Below are positions 25,022-33,971 of a stretch of 39,942 nt of DNA, piece after piece. The DNA comes from Clostridia bacterium (GTDB taxonomy: Bacteria > Bacillota > Clostridia > Oscillospirales > Acutalibacteraceae): NCBI GenBank assembly GCA_017472225.1, contig JAFUQS010000073.1, positions 1 through 39,942 on the forward strand, read 5' to 3'. Position numbers and translations under genes: made by a program. Position 1 is the first letter of the stretch. Each line of letters begins with the position of its first letter. The notes beneath the pieces are model-generated. The model was not told the DNA's origin. It saw nothing but the letters and a program-made list of their open reading frames with translations, and made no database searches.

Positions 25022-25939
25022 TTATTTTTTTGCGAGAAGCTCTGTAAGCTTAATCGAACCACTACACAAAAACTCGATGTTCTTTTCTTCGTAAACAGTG
25101 TCTTTCTTCGTATGTATCTTGTCCATATAAAGAAGCCCGCCTTTTGTTTTTTTCAGTGCAGCAACACCGACTCCGTACGGAAAGTTCGCCTGATCGGAGG
25201 GGTAAAAAACACCTTTTGTTGCAACTTCAACATTTATGCCGTTATCTGATGAAAATGATGTTTGAAGGTATGAAGCAAAATGCTCTGCACTGTTTTGTGC
25301 CACAATGAGTATGTTGTTGCCGTCTGAAACACAATCAAAATTCACAAGAAGCTTATTTTTCATTACCTTTCTGTGCTTCCTATAGTAAGAATATGAGCCC
25401 AAAAGACCGATTTCTTCAAAGTCAAAAAGTATAAAAGCAACATCATTTCGCAATTCGTCAGGCATTTTTGTCAGGGTGTCCACAACAGTCGTGACCCCCG
25501 ATGTATTGTCGTTGGCAGTGTGCTTGTTCGCCGGACCTGCAACCATCAGAAATAAAAGTACATATAAAGAAACCAAGCCGAAGATTGGTGCAAAATCCGG
25601 AATTAAAAATGACGCTGCGAACGTAACACAAAAGGACAAAAGGAAAATCAGACAAACCAATACGAGCTGATAGAGAAGATAAACCAATATATTTTTCGGC
25701 GTTATAAAATTCGGTATCGGCATCGCAGCACAGGTATCGTAATGAGCTGTGAAGGTTACCTTAGCCTTTTCAGGGTTTCCGATAACAATATTTCTTGAAC
25801 GGAAAAGACCTTTTTCAATTTTAATATCGTATCCTACACTTGTTACATAATTTGTCAGCCAAGCGGTGAATTCTTCTTTCTGTTTTCGTGTTTTTCTGAC
25901 CTGAAAGCGCTCCAGAATAATTTCAGTAGTTTCTGTCAT
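25022..25939 (-). CDS. M28-family zinc aminopeptidase-like protein with membrane hairpin
   Basis: M28 enzymes are two-zinc exopeptidases. Ligands can be placed: H66 in FTAHYDT, D144 in NDNTSG, E175/E176 in FDFEEIGLLGS (one acting as the base), D202 in NFDCV, and a His in DKIHTKKDT near residue 279. Unusually, two membrane segments (about 83-104 and 112-135) are inserted between the first and second ligands, which would anchor the enzyme with the catalytic domain on one side of the membrane. No signal peptide is seen, so a cytoplasmic active site is likely. The start has AGGAG 7 bases upstream, right after the prs terminator. Substrate unknown. Confidence 0.82.
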   Translation of the reverse strand: MTETTEIILERFQVRKTRKQKEEFTAWLTNYVTSVGYDIKIEKGLFRSRNIVIGNPEKAKVTFTAHYDTCAAMPIPNFITPKNILVYLLYQLVLVCLIFLLSFCVTFAASFLIPDFAPIFGLVSLYVLLFLMVAGPANKHTANDNTSGVTTVVDTLTKMPDELRNDVAFILFDFEEIGLLGSYSYYRKHRKVMKNKLLVNFDCVSDGNNILIVAQNSAEHFASYLQTSFSSDNGINVEVATKGVFYPSDQANFPYGVGVAALKKTKGGLLYMDKIHTKKDTVYEEKNIEFLCSGSIKLTELLAKK

Positions 25940-25952
25940 AGTAAAATCTCCT

Positions 25953-25980
25953 AAAAAAACAGAGGGTGAAATGCCCTCTG
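25953..25980 (-). terminator. Terminator of prs
   Basis: On the minus strand CAGAGGG and CCCTCTG (25980-25974 and 25966-25960) form a 7-bp stem followed by seven T residues. It separates prs from the M28 gene, whose ribosome site follows at once. Confidence 0.85.
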
Positions 25981-25990
25981 TTTTTGAATT

Positions 25991-27193
25991 TTATTTAAGT
26001 TTATAAGCCTCGATATAATCGTTGATTTTCTGAATGGGGTTGAGGAAGGGGCTCACTGATCTGTCATGGTTGAGTGTGTCAATGATGAGAGCTACATACT
26101 TTGACATATCAACTGAATAATACCAGGGCTTCTCAAGAAGAGCAGGTGTCTGATAAATAAGATTTGTTGTGAAAATCTTGTCAAAAATGCCTTCTTCAAA
26201 AGCCTTGTCAAAACGTTCGAGACCTGAGGAGAAAAGACCGAAGGAGGAGAAGACAAAGATTCTCTTAGCCTTAAGCTTTTTAAGCTGACGGCATACATCA
26301 AGCATTGAATCGCCGCTTGAAATCATGTCATCAACCACGATAACATCCTTACCTTCAACATTGGTGCCGAGGAATTCATGTGACATAATCGGGTTTCTGC
26401 CATCAACAACCTTTGAATAATCTCTGCGCTTATAGAACATACCAAGCTGAACACCGAGAACCTGTGAATAATAAACACATCTGCCCATGCCGCCTTCGTC
26501 AGGGGAAATCATCATGGTATTTTCGGGAGTAAATTTAATGTCGTTGTTAAGGCTCTTGGCGATAGCCTTGATCATCTGATATGTTGGTGAAACGCTTTCA
26601 AAACCGATTTTGATTGCATTCTGAATTCTCGGGTCATGTGCATCAAAGGTAATGATGTTGCTTACACCCATGTTTTCAAGTTCCTGAAGTGCAAGTGCGC
26701 AGTCGAGTGATTCTCTTGTTGTTCTTCTGTGCTGTCTTCCTTCATAAAGCATAGGCATAATAACAGTAATTCTCTTGGCCTTGCCTGCACAAGCTGAAAT
26801 TACTCTCTTAAGATCAGCGAAATGATCGTCCGGGCTCATAGGAACCTGAAGCGGTTTACCGTCTGCGTCCTTAAGGTCATACATCTTATAAGTAACACTG
26901 TAATTGAAGCAATCTGAAATTATGAACAGATCGTATCCTCTGATTGATTCGTTTATAACACCCTTACCTTCACCTGTTGAAAATCTCGGGAAAGCTGCAT
27001 CGAGAATATATGAATCTCTGTGATATCCCTTAAGGTGAAGATTGCTGTGCTCTTTTTCAAACTTTTCTCTGCATTCAACAATCTGGTCGCTGACTTTTTT
27101 TGCTAATTCTTCACAGCCTCTCATTGCAATGATACCAAGACGACCCTGAGGAATGGTATCAAGATATTCGGTTAATGAAGTTGTTGTTGACAT
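25991..27193 (-). CDS. prs: Ribose-phosphate pyrophosphokinase (long clostridial form)
   Basis: PRPP synthase makes phosphoribosyl pyrophosphate from ribose 5-phosphate and ATP for nucleotide, His and Trp synthesis. The PRPP-binding loop VIVVDDMISSGDS, the flexible ATP loop region RQHRRTTRESLDCALALQEL and the FDAHDPRIQNAI segment are present. At 400 residues it is some 80 longer than the classical enzyme; this longer type with an extended N-terminus is common in Clostridia. The start has GGGGGTAAAA upstream. It is a single-gene unit with its own promoter and terminator. Confidence 0.93.
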   Translation of the reverse strand: MSTTTSLTEYLDTIPQGRLGIIAMRGCEELAKKVSDQIVECREKFEKEHSNLHLKGYHRDSYILDAAFPRFSTGEGKGVINESIRGYDLFIISDCFNYSVTYKMYDLKDADGKPLQVPMSPDDHFADLKRVISACAGKAKRITVIMPMLYEGRQHRRTTRESLDCALALQELENMGVSNIITFDAHDPRIQNAIKIGFESVSPTYQMIKAIAKSLNNDIKFTPENTMMISPDEGGMGRCVYYSQVLGVQLGMFYKRRDYSKVVDGRNPIMSHEFLGTNVEGKDVIVVDDMISSGDSMLDVCRQLKKLKAKRIFVFSSFGLFSSGLERFDKAFEEGIFDKIFTTNLIYQTPALLEKPWYYSVDMSKYVALIIDTLNHDRSVSPFLNPIQKINDYIEAYKLK

Positions 27194-27248
27194 TTTATTT
27201 TACCCCCAATTCTTTCTGATTCTCTGAAATCTAAATGTCCTTACATAT

Positions 27249-27276
27249 ATTTTACTGTTTTCTACAAACTTTTCAA
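27249..27276 (-). promoter_or_regulatory. Possible promoter of prs
   Basis: On the minus strand TTGAAA (27276-27271) and TAAAAT (27254-27249) are spaced by 16 bases, 56 bases upstream of the ATG. Confidence 0.4.
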
Positions 27277-27366
27277 TAGATTTACAGTAATTGACAGATA
27301 GAATTATATCGGATATTTACCCCTATATTTTGTGCATTTTAACAATTTATGTACCATTATATATTA

Positions 27367-27402
27367 AAACAGCCCCTTGCCGATGAAGCGTAGGGGCTGT
27401 TT
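27367..27402 (-). terminator. Terminator of the mscS-type gene
   Basis: ACAGCCCCT (27369-27377) pairs with AGGGGCTGT (27392-27400) with flanking A-T pairs; on the minus strand it is followed by TTTTAATAT. It lies just past the mscS stop. Confidence 0.8.
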
Positions 27403-27409
27403 ATGATAC

Positions 27410-28342
27410 TTATTGATGAATATGTACATCAAGCTGATTGAAGGGTATTGAAATTCCGTTTTCATCGAATGCAAGCTTAACTTTTTCCTGCATCATGAAA
27501 TAAACATCCCAATAATCTGCAACATTGCACCAGATTTTTGCCACAAGGTTGATTGAGCTTGCCTGATGCGAATCAACATATACCTTCGGTTCGGGATCCT
27601 TGAGAATAAGCTCACTGCGTTCTGCCACACCAAGAATAACATTCTTTGCCCTGTGAATATCATCTGAATAGCTGATTGAGTAAATAAGATTTACCAATCT
27701 CTTATCTTCCGCTGAATAGTTGATAATGTGATTTGAAGTGATGTGTGAATTGGGGATAATCACACGCTTATTGTCGGCAGTTATAATAACCGTATCCATA
27801 AAACGGATATCCGCAACACTGCCCGATACACCGTTAACCTCAACAAAGTCACCTGTTTTGAAGGGGCGGTTGAGAAGAATCTGAATACCGCTTGCAAACT
27901 GTGATACACTTGCCTGAAGACCGAGACCGGCAGCGAGACCTGCACCACCAATGGCAGCCACAAATGAGCTCAGGTCAAAGAACATGGAAACTGCTGTCAT
28001 GACAACGAAAATTTTGATGAAAGCCGAAACAATTCTTCTGATAAAATTGTAAACCGTCGGGTCAACATTTTTGGCTTTCATGGCCTTCACAAGAAGATTT
28101 GAAACGAGCTTTGCTGCTAAAAATCCGGCAACGAGAATCACAACAGCAATAACAAGTGTGGGCAGCTTTTCGATAACCTTGTTAACAAGGTCAAGCTTTT
28201 CCCACCATGAAACAACATTGTCAACAGCCTGTGAAGCATCAACAAACTGACCGCTTTCATCAAGAAAAATATTGCTTGTGGTTGTTGCATCGGTCACAGC
28301 TTCTGTTGTATCGGCAGTGAGAAATCTGAAAAAATTTTGCAT
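27410..28342 (-). CDS. mscS: Small-conductance mechanosensitive channel, MscS family
   Basis: MscS channels open under membrane tension to release solutes on osmotic downshock. The protein has an N-terminal stretch, three membrane helices (about 50-75, 92-112, 118-142), and the pore-lining TM3 motif with its Gly/Ala pattern GAGLAAGLGLQASVSQFASG. The beta domain follows with GDFVEVNGVSGSV and the C-terminal ferredoxin-like domain ending FNQLDVHIHQ. I place the start at 28342 because AAGGAGG lies 7 bases upstream; an in-frame ATG 12 codons earlier has no ribosome site. It is a single gene with its own terminator, next to the divergent zinc operon. Confidence 0.93.
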   Translation of the reverse strand: MQNFFRFLTADTTEAVTDATTTSNIFLDESGQFVDASQAVDNVVSWWEKLDLVNKVIEKLPTLVIAVVILVAGFLAAKLVSNLLVKAMKAKNVDPTVYNFIRRIVSAFIKIFVVMTAVSMFFDLSSFVAAIGGAGLAAGLGLQASVSQFASGIQILLNRPFKTGDFVEVNGVSGSVADIRFMDTVIITADNKRVIIPNSHITSNHIINYSAEDKRLVNLIYSISYSDDIHRAKNVILGVAERSELILKDPEPKVYVDSHQASSINLVAKIWCNVADYWDVYFMMQEKVKLAFDENGISIPFNQLDVHIHQ

Positions 28343-28414
28343 ATATTTTTCCTCCTTAATTTTTCTATATTCTAACATATAATCATTTTATTTGCAATTA
28401 AATCTGAAAATATA

Positions 28415-28443
28415 TTGACATTGTTTTTTTTTATCGGTATAAT
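28415..28443 (+). promoter_or_regulatory. Full-consensus sigma-A promoter of the zinc operon
   Basis: A perfect TTGACA at 28415-28420 and a perfect TATAAT at 28438-28443 are separated by 17 bases, followed at once by the operator. Such a strong promoter suits repression as the main control. Confidence 0.85.
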
Positions 28444-28444
28444 T

Positions 28445-28459
28445 TGAAATTGAATTTCA
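28445..28459. promoter_or_regulatory. Fur-family 7-1-7 operator (Zur-box candidate)
   Basis: TGAAATT-G-AATTTCA is a perfect 7-1-7 inverted repeat, the classical geometry of Fur/Zur/PerR boxes. It starts two bases after the -10 hexamer and covers the expected transcript start, so bound repressor would block the polymerase. An outer ATTTGAAA / TTTCAAAT pair (28442-28449, 28461-28468) extends the dyad. Confidence 0.75.
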
Positions 28460-28480
28460 TTTTCAAATCGAGGTGTTTTA

Positions 28481-28885
28481 ATGTCCGGCTCAACATATAA
28501 TACAAAGCAAAAGCAGTTGATAAAGAGTGTTATGACCGACAACAAAGACAAGCAGTTAACCTGTGAGGAAATTGCTGATTTGTTGAAAAACATGGGTACT
28601 CCCGTCGGTAAAACAACAGTTTATCGTTTTCTTGAGAAGCTTACCGAAAACGGTGAAGTGAGAAAATTTATCGGAATAAACGGAAAAAGCACTTCATTTC
28701 AATTGATTGATAAGGAGCTTAAATGTGAGGAGCATCTTCATCTTCGTTGCACCGAGTGCGGAAAGCTTTTTCATTTAGGCTGTGAATTTATGAATGGTGT
28801 CGGTGAGCATATTCAGAAGCATCACCGTTTCCGTATAGATAACTCAAAGACGGTCATTCTGGGCCTTTGCGAAAACTGTCAATAA
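28481..28885 (+). CDS. Fur-family transcriptional regulator, probably Zur
   Basis: Fur proteins are dimeric metal-dependent repressors. The winged-helix domain (about 8-75) includes VGKTTVYRFLEKL, the recognition helix. The structural zinc site is complete: C90 and C93 in LRCTECGK and C130 and C133 in LCENC. Likely sensory ligands are C82, H85, H87 and His residues at 110-115. The 134-residue length fits the short Zur type. A ribosome site (CGAGGTG) precedes the ATG. It is the first gene of an operon with a zinc ABC transporter and has a 7-1-7 operator at its promoter, so it very likely represses its own operon when zinc is replete. Zinc rather than Fe or Mn is inferred from the neighbours. 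Confidence 0.88.
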   Translation: MSGSTYNTKQKQLIKSVMTDNKDKQLTCEEIADLLKNMGTPVGKTTVYRFLEKLTENGEVRKFIGINGKSTSFQLIDKELKCEEHLHLRCTECGKLFHLGCEFMNGVGEHIQKHHRFRIDNSKTVILGLCENCQ

Positions 28886-28901
28886 AATTGAGGTGTTTAA
28901 A

Positions 28902-29609
28902 TTGTCTTTGATAAGCTGCAAAAATGTATATCTCAGCTATGAAAATAACAGCGTTGTTGAAGATTTGAGCTTCGTTGTTAATGAAGGGGATTATCTTTGT
29001 GTTGTCGGTGAAAACGGAAGCGGCAAAAGTACGCTGATAAAAGCAATACTTGGTCTCAAGCAGACTGCCGACGGTCATCTTCATTTCGGTAACGAAATTA
29101 AAAGCGGTGAAATTGGATATTTGCCTCAGCAAAGCTCAGCTCAGAAGGATTTTCCCGCAAGTGTGTTTGAAGTTGTGCTTTCAGGCTGCATCGGTGAAAA
29201 GAAAGGCATATTCTTTTCAAAAAAGAATAAAGAATACGCCTTGGAAAACATGAAAAAGCTTGACATTGAGCATCTGAAGAATAAATGCTACCGTGAGCTT
29301 TCAGGCGGTCAGCAGCAAAGGGTTCTTCTTGCAAGAGCATTATGTGCGGGCAAAAAAATTCTTTTACTTGATGAGCCTGTAACAGGTCTCGATCCTGTTG
29401 TAACGAATGAATTTTATGCTTTGATCAAAAAAATCAACATTGATTTCGGAATAACAATTGTTATGGTATCTCATGATCTTCAGGCGTGTCTTGGCTTTGC
29501 AACACACATTCTTCACTTAAAGAAAACGAACAGCTTTTTCGGAACACGAGATGAATACATGTTGAGTGACGCTTATATGAAATATACGGGAGGAAAAATA
29601 AATGCTTGA
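28902..29609 (+). CDS. znuC: Metal (zinc) ABC transporter ATP-binding protein
   Basis: This is the ATPase of a cluster-9 (Zn/Mn) ABC importer. Walker A GENGSGKST (about 37-45), the Q loop YLPQQSS, signature LSGGQQQR, Walker B ILLLDEP and the H-loop MVSHD are all present. I use the TTG at 28902, which has GAGG eight bases upstream; a GTG three codons earlier is the alternative. It starts 17 bases after the Fur-type gene and overlaps the permease gene by eight bases, so all three are one transcript. Confidence 0.9.
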   Translation: MSLISCKNVYLSYENNSVVEDLSFVVNEGDYLCVVGENGSGKSTLIKAILGLKQTADGHLHFGNEIKSGEIGYLPQQSSAQKDFPASVFEVVLSGCIGEKKGIFFSKKNKEYALENMKKLDIEHLKNKCYRELSGGQQQRVLLARALCAGKKILLLDEPVTGLDPVVTNEFYALIKKINIDFGITIVMVSHDLQACLGFATHILHLKKTNSFFGTRDEYMLSDAYMKYTGGKINA

Positions 29610-31374
29610 TGTTATGAATCTGCTTTTTTCTCAGGAATTTCTTTTTCGGGCATTGATTGTCGGTGTTCTGATTTCGCTTTGCACGGCGCTTCTTGGTGTC
29701 AGCCTTGTTCTCAAGCGTTTTTCAATGATCGGTGACGGTCTTTCTCATGTTGCCTTCGGTGCAATGGCTATCGCAACTGCAGCAAGCATAGCTCCCTTAT
29801 ATTTCGCTCTGCCGATTGTTGTTATTGCCGCTTTTCTGCTTCTCAGAATGAGTGAAAGCGGCAAAATCAAGGGCGATGCGGCAATAGCTTTGATTTCGAC
29901 AGGGGCACTCGCTGTCGGCGTTATGGCAACATCAATGACAACGGGAATGAATGTCGATATCTATAACTATATGTTCGGCAGCATCCTCACTATGAGTGAA
30001 AGTGATGTTGTTATAAGCTCCGTTGTTTCGGTTGTTATAATCGCACTGTTTATACTTTTCTATCATGAAATTTTTGCTGTAACATTTGATGAAAGCTTCG
30101 CAAAAGCAACAGGAACGAAAGTCAGCGTATATAACATGCTTATCGCCGCCTTAACAGCCGTAACAATTGTTATCGGAATGAGAATGATGGGAGCACTGCT
30201 TATTTCTTCTCTGATAATTTTTCCGACGGTAACCTCAATGAGGATTTGCAAAAGCTTCAAAAGAGTTGTCATAAGCTCTGTCATTGTTTCAATTTTTTGT
30301 TTTGTGTCAGGCTTGATTCTTTCAGTCAAGGTTGAAGCCCCGACGGGCGCAAGCGTTGTAATAATGAATATGTTCATGCTGCTTGTTTTCACTCTCATCA
30401 GGGTGATTTTGCAGATACCGGCAAAAAACAAGCTCCATTCCTTCAAAAAACTCCTCATTGCTATTGTTTGTGTTGTATCTGCATCGGTTTATTGTGCAGC
30501 TATGTTCAGTGGCAGCTTTGTTGCATATGAAAAGGAGAAAACCTCCGTGGTGGCAACGACCTTTGCACCGTATGACTTTGCAAGACAGATAACAGGCGAC
30601 TGTGCCGATGTTGAAATGCTTCTTTCACCCGGTGGTGAAAGTCACACATACGAGCCTACACCGGGAGATATAATGAAAATTAAGGAATGTGATGTTTTTG
30701 TTTACGGTGGAGGAGAATCAGAAGCATGGGTTGAAACTATTCTGGATTCAATTGATTCCGAAGTCAGGCTTGTTAAAATGATGGATGTTGTTGAACTGTA
30801 CGAGGAAGAAACAGATGATGAATCCCATAATCACGGTCATGAGCATGAATATGATGAACATGTCTGGACCTCACCTTTGAATGCAATCAGAATAACTGAA
30901 GCTGTTTGTGAAGCTCTTTGCACTGCTGACGGTGAAAATGAAATGGCATATCGTCGAAACACAGCAGAATACATTAACGAGCTGCAGCTTCTTGATGAGT
31001 CGTTCGAAGAGCTTATGACGCTGAGAGAAAGAGACTGTATAATAATCGGTGACAGATTCCCCTTAAGATATTTTACAGAAAGATATTCCTTGGATTATTT
31101 TGCTGCCTTTCCGGGTTGCTCAGCTCAGGTAGAGGCTAATCCTGTTACAATTTCTACTTTATGTGATAAGATTGACAAGGAAGGAATTCCGGTTGTTTTT
31201 AAGGTTGACCTCAGCAAAGGTGAGGTTGCCGAAACAATTTCAGAACAAACGGGGGCAGAGGTCGAAACTCTTTATTCTTGCCATGTAATCACTGCTTCAG
31301 ATTTTGAAAACGGCGAAACATACATAAGTCTTATGAAAAGAAATCTTGAAGCGCTCAGGAAAGCACTGATATAA
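29602..31374 (+). CDS. Fused zinc ABC transporter permease and substrate-binding protein (ZnuB-ZnuA)
   Basis: The 590-residue protein joins two parts normally made separately. Residues 1-272 are a ZnuB-type permease with about seven or eight helices and the conserved GDGLSHVAFGA (44-54). A further membrane helix at about 283-303 leads out to residues 313-590, a cluster-9 binding protein. Candidate metal ligands are H348 in GESHTYEPTPGD and H420 in YDEHVWTSP, with a His-rich loop (409-420) before it. The usual third His is replaced in GDRFPLRYF, where D484 is the likely substitute. The reading frame is continuous with no stop between parts. The result is a permanently tethered receptor. It is the last gene of the operon. 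Confidence 0.9.
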   Translation: MLDVMNLLFSQEFLFRALIVGVLISLCTALLGVSLVLKRFSMIGDGLSHVAFGAMAIATAASIAPLYFALPIVVIAAFLLLRMSESGKIKGDAAIALISTGALAVGVMATSMTTGMNVDIYNYMFGSILTMSESDVVISSVVSVVIIALFILFYHEIFAVTFDESFAKATGTKVSVYNMLIAALTAVTIVIGMRMMGALLISSLIIFPTVTSMRICKSFKRVVISSVIVSIFCFVSGLILSVKVEAPTGASVVIMNMFMLLVFTLIRVILQIPAKNKLHSFKKLLIAIVCVVSASVYCAAMFSGSFVAYEKEKTSVVATTFAPYDFARQITGDCADVEMLLSPGGESHTYEPTPGDIMKIKECDVFVYGGGESEAWVETILDSIDSEVRLVKMMDVVELYEEETDDESHNHGHEHEYDEHVWTSPLNAIRITEAVCEALCTADGENEMAYRRNTAEYINELQLLDESFEELMTLRERDCIIIGDRFPLRYFTERYSLDYFAAFPGCSAQVEANPVTISTLCDKIDKEGIPVVFKVDLSKGEVAETISEQTGAEVETLYSCHVITASDFENGETYISLMKRNLEALRKALI

Positions 31375-31420
31375 AATTGAAGCTGTCTTGGTATCCGTAC
31401 CTGACAGCTTCAATTTATTT
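31374..31420 (+). terminator. Terminator of the zinc operon
   Basis: AAATTGAAGCTGTC at 31374-31387 pairs perfectly with GACAGCTTCAATTT at 31403-31416; ATTT follows. It begins at the stop codon of the fusion gene. Confidence 0.85.
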
Positions 31421-31475
31421 AAAAGTGTGTTAAACTAATTTCAAATAATTACTGTTTTAAATTATGCATAAAATG

Positions 31476-31504
31476 TTGATTTAATTCTTCGGTTGTTGTA
31501 TAAT
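31476..31504 (+). promoter_or_regulatory. Sigma-A promoter of the lon operon
   Basis: TTGATT at 31476-31481 and a perfect TATAAT at 31499-31504 have a 17-base spacer. No CIRCE or CtsR-type direct repeat is evident next to it. Confidence 0.65.
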
Positions 31505-31550
31505 CATATATCGTATTTGTTTTTTTGAAATTGTTAAAGGAATGATATAA

Positions 31551-33971
31551 ATGGCAGTTAATTTAATTCACAAGGCTATGCCTACCGTGGCTCTCAGGGG
31601 AATAGTCATTTTCCCGGGTACCAGATTCCATTTTGATGTGGGAAGAAAGAAATCAGTTTCTGCAATCAAGGCGGCAATGAATGATAATCAGAAGCTTTTC
31701 CTTGTTGCTCAGAAGGATGTTCAGGTTGAAAATCCCGAAAGCTGTGATTTGTTTGACACCGGTGTTATAGCAACAATAAGGCAGGTTATTAAATCACCCG
31801 ATGCCGATTACATGAGAGTGGTTGTTGAAGGTGAATGCAGGGCACAGATAAGTGAAATTCTTCAGGCATCACCGTATTTTATCTGTGATGTCAAGGAAAG
31901 AAAAAGCACAAGCCTTAAAAATACAGACGATGCATATATAAGCGCTCTTTTAAGAAAGGTAAAGGATGCTTTTGATGAGTTCATCCATTTATCAACAGGG
32001 GATTTTGAGGATGCGCTGAAGATTTTTTATTCTGATTCTCCAGATACAGTTGCCGATACGGTCGCTTCAAGCACAATTATAAAATATGAAGACAGGCAGA
32101 TGCTTCTCAAGGAGCTGAATCCTGTTCTCAGACTCGAAAAGCTTTATTCCTTGCTTTTGAAGGAAAATGAAATTCTTCGAATCGAGGGAAATATCGAAAA
32201 TAAGGTAAATGCTCAGATGGAAAAGAACCAAAGAGAGTATTATCTTAAAGAAAAAATCAAGACAATTGCCGATGAACTTGGCGAGGGCGAAGATATACTC
32301 AGCGAGGTTCAGAATTATCGCTTGAAAATCAAAGAGCTTCAATGCAATGAACAGATAAGAAAAAAACTCACTGCCGAGTGCGATAAGCTCTCTAAAATGA
32401 CGGGCAATTCCGCAGATGCAACAATAACAAGGGCTTACCTCGATTCAGCTTTGGCTTTGCCCTTCGGCAAATATACCGTTGACAGATATGATTTGCAGCT
32501 TGCGAGAAAAACTCTTGACAGGGATCATTACGGACTTAAAAAGGTTAAAGAGCGATTCATCGAAATGCTTGCCGTTAAAGAAAGAACGGAAGATGTCAAA
32601 GGCCAGATTATCTGCCTTGTAGGTCCTCCGGGTATCGGTAAAACCTCGATTGTGCGCTCTGTTGCTGAGGCTATGGACAGAAAGTATGTCCGTATGTCAT
32701 TGGGCGGTGTAAGCGATGAAGCTGAAATCAGAGGTCACAGAAAAACCTATGTCGGAGCAATGCCCGGAAGAATTGTGAATGCACTTACTCAGGCGGGCTC
32801 CTTCAATCCCATAATTCTGCTTGACGAAATTGATAAGCTCGGAAAGGATTATAAGGGTGACCCTGCCGCAGCTCTTCTTGAGGTTCTTGACCCTGAGCAG
32901 AATAATACTTTCAGAGATAACTACATTGAATTTCCGATTGATCTCAGCAAGGCTTTGTTCATTACAACAGCCAACGATGCTTCTTCGATTCCGGGGCCGT
33001 TGTATGACCGAATGGAGGTTATAGAGCTTACGAGCTATACCCCTGAAGAAAAGTTTATGATTGCAAAAAATCATCTCACCAAAAAGCAGATAAAAATGCA
33101 TGGTCTCAACGGCAGTCTTCTCCGATTTTCCGATGAAGGTCTCAGATATATAATCGAAAATTATACAAAAGAGGCCGGTGTCAGAAGGCTCGAGCAGACA
33201 ATCGGTGCTGTTTGCCGCAAATGTGTTGTAAAGCTGTCTGATGAAAATGCGAAAAGAATCACAGTTACAAAAGCACTTGTCAGATCGCTTCTCGGACCTG
33301 AAAAATACAGGAATGATTCGATACTCAAGGAAGATCTCGTCGGTGTTGTAAACGGTCTTGCATGGACAAGTGTCGGCGGTGAAATTTTGCAGGTTGAGGC
33401 TGTTACCATGGATGGCGATGGTAAGCTTGAGCTTACAGGCTCGCTCGGTGATGTTATGAAGGAATCGGCAAAGGCCGCCTTGAGCTATATCAGAAGTCTT
33501 AGAGAAAAATATAACATTGATTATGATTTGTTTACCAAAAAGAACATCCATATCCATGTTCCTCAGGGTGCTGTTCCTAAGGACGGACCTTCTGCAGGTG
33601 TAACAATATCAACAGCCCTCCTTTCTGTGCTTACCGGCAGAAAGGTTGACAGAAATCTGGCAATGACCGGTGAAGTAACTTTAACGGGCAGAGTTCTTCC
33701 TATCGGAGGTCTTAAGGAAAAATCCATGGCAGCCTATAAAGCCGGAATCAAAAAGATAATTATTCCTCAGGATAATTACAGCGACTTATGGGAAATTGAC
33801 GATGTTGTTAAGGATAATGTTGAATTTATACCCGTAACAAGCCTTGATGAAGTTTTCAGGGTCGCTTTAAAGGAAAGGGAAGATATGAGCACAATTTCCG
33901 AGTCCTCGGTCAAATTTGAGCCTCATGATATAATAATCAGCAACAGGAGGAAAAAAGATGAGATTCGATAA
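31551..33971 (+). CDS. lon: ATP-dependent protease Lon
   Basis: Lon is a cytoplasmic hexameric AAA+ serine protease that degrades misfolded and regulatory proteins. The N-terminal LON substrate domain (about 10-200), a coiled region, the AAA+ domain with Walker A GPPGIGKT (about 357-364) and Walker B IILLDEIDKLG, and the protease domain are in order. The Ser-Lys dyad is S681 in KDGPSAGVT and a Lys in GGLKEKSMAA near 724. Length of 806 is normal. The start has AAAGGAATG upstream. Its end overlaps engB by 14 bases, an arrangement also common in Bacillus-type genomes (lon-ysxC), so translation is coupled. Confidence 0.97.
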   Translation: MAVNLIHKAMPTVALRGIVIFPGTRFHFDVGRKKSVSAIKAAMNDNQKLFLVAQKDVQVENPESCDLFDTGVIATIRQVIKSPDADYMRVVVEGECRAQISEILQASPYFICDVKERKSTSLKNTDDAYISALLRKVKDAFDEFIHLSTGDFEDALKIFYSDSPDTVADTVASSTIIKYEDRQMLLKELNPVLRLEKLYSLLLKENEILRIEGNIENKVNAQMEKNQREYYLKEKIKTIADELGEGEDILSEVQNYRLKIKELQCNEQIRKKLTAECDKLSKMTGNSADATITRAYLDSALALPFGKYTVDRYDLQLARKTLDRDHYGLKKVKERFIEMLAVKERTEDVKGQIICLVGPPGIGKTSIVRSVAEAMDRKYVRMSLGGVSDEAEIRGHRKTYVGAMPGRIVNALTQAGSFNPIILLDEIDKLGKDYKGDPAAALLEVLDPEQNNTFRDNYIEFPIDLSKALFITTANDASSIPGPLYDRMEVIELTSYTPEEKFMIAKNHLTKKQIKMHGLNGSLLRFSDEGLRYIIENYTKEAGVRRLEQTIGAVCRKCVVKLSDENAKRITVTKALVRSLLGPEKYRNDSILKEDLVGVVNGLAWTSVGGEILQVEAVTMDGDGKLELTGSLGDVMKESAKAALSYIRSLREKYNIDYDLFTKKNIHIHVPQGAVPKDGPSAGVTISTALLSVLTGRKVDRNLAMTGEVTLTGRVLPIGGLKEKSMAAYKAGIKKIIIPQDNYSDLWEIDDVVKDNVEFIPVTSLDEVFRVALKEREDMSTISESSVKFEPHDIIISNRRKKDEIR

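Noticed and set aside
27291-27319. Forward TTGACA-17-TATTTA promoter
   Set aside because: It points into the 3' ends of minus-strand genes with no forward gene after it; probably chance in AT-rich DNA.
32697-33557. Antisense frame of 286 codons inside lon
   Set aside because: It lies wholly opposite lon motifs and reads as a mirrored coding pattern without family resemblance.
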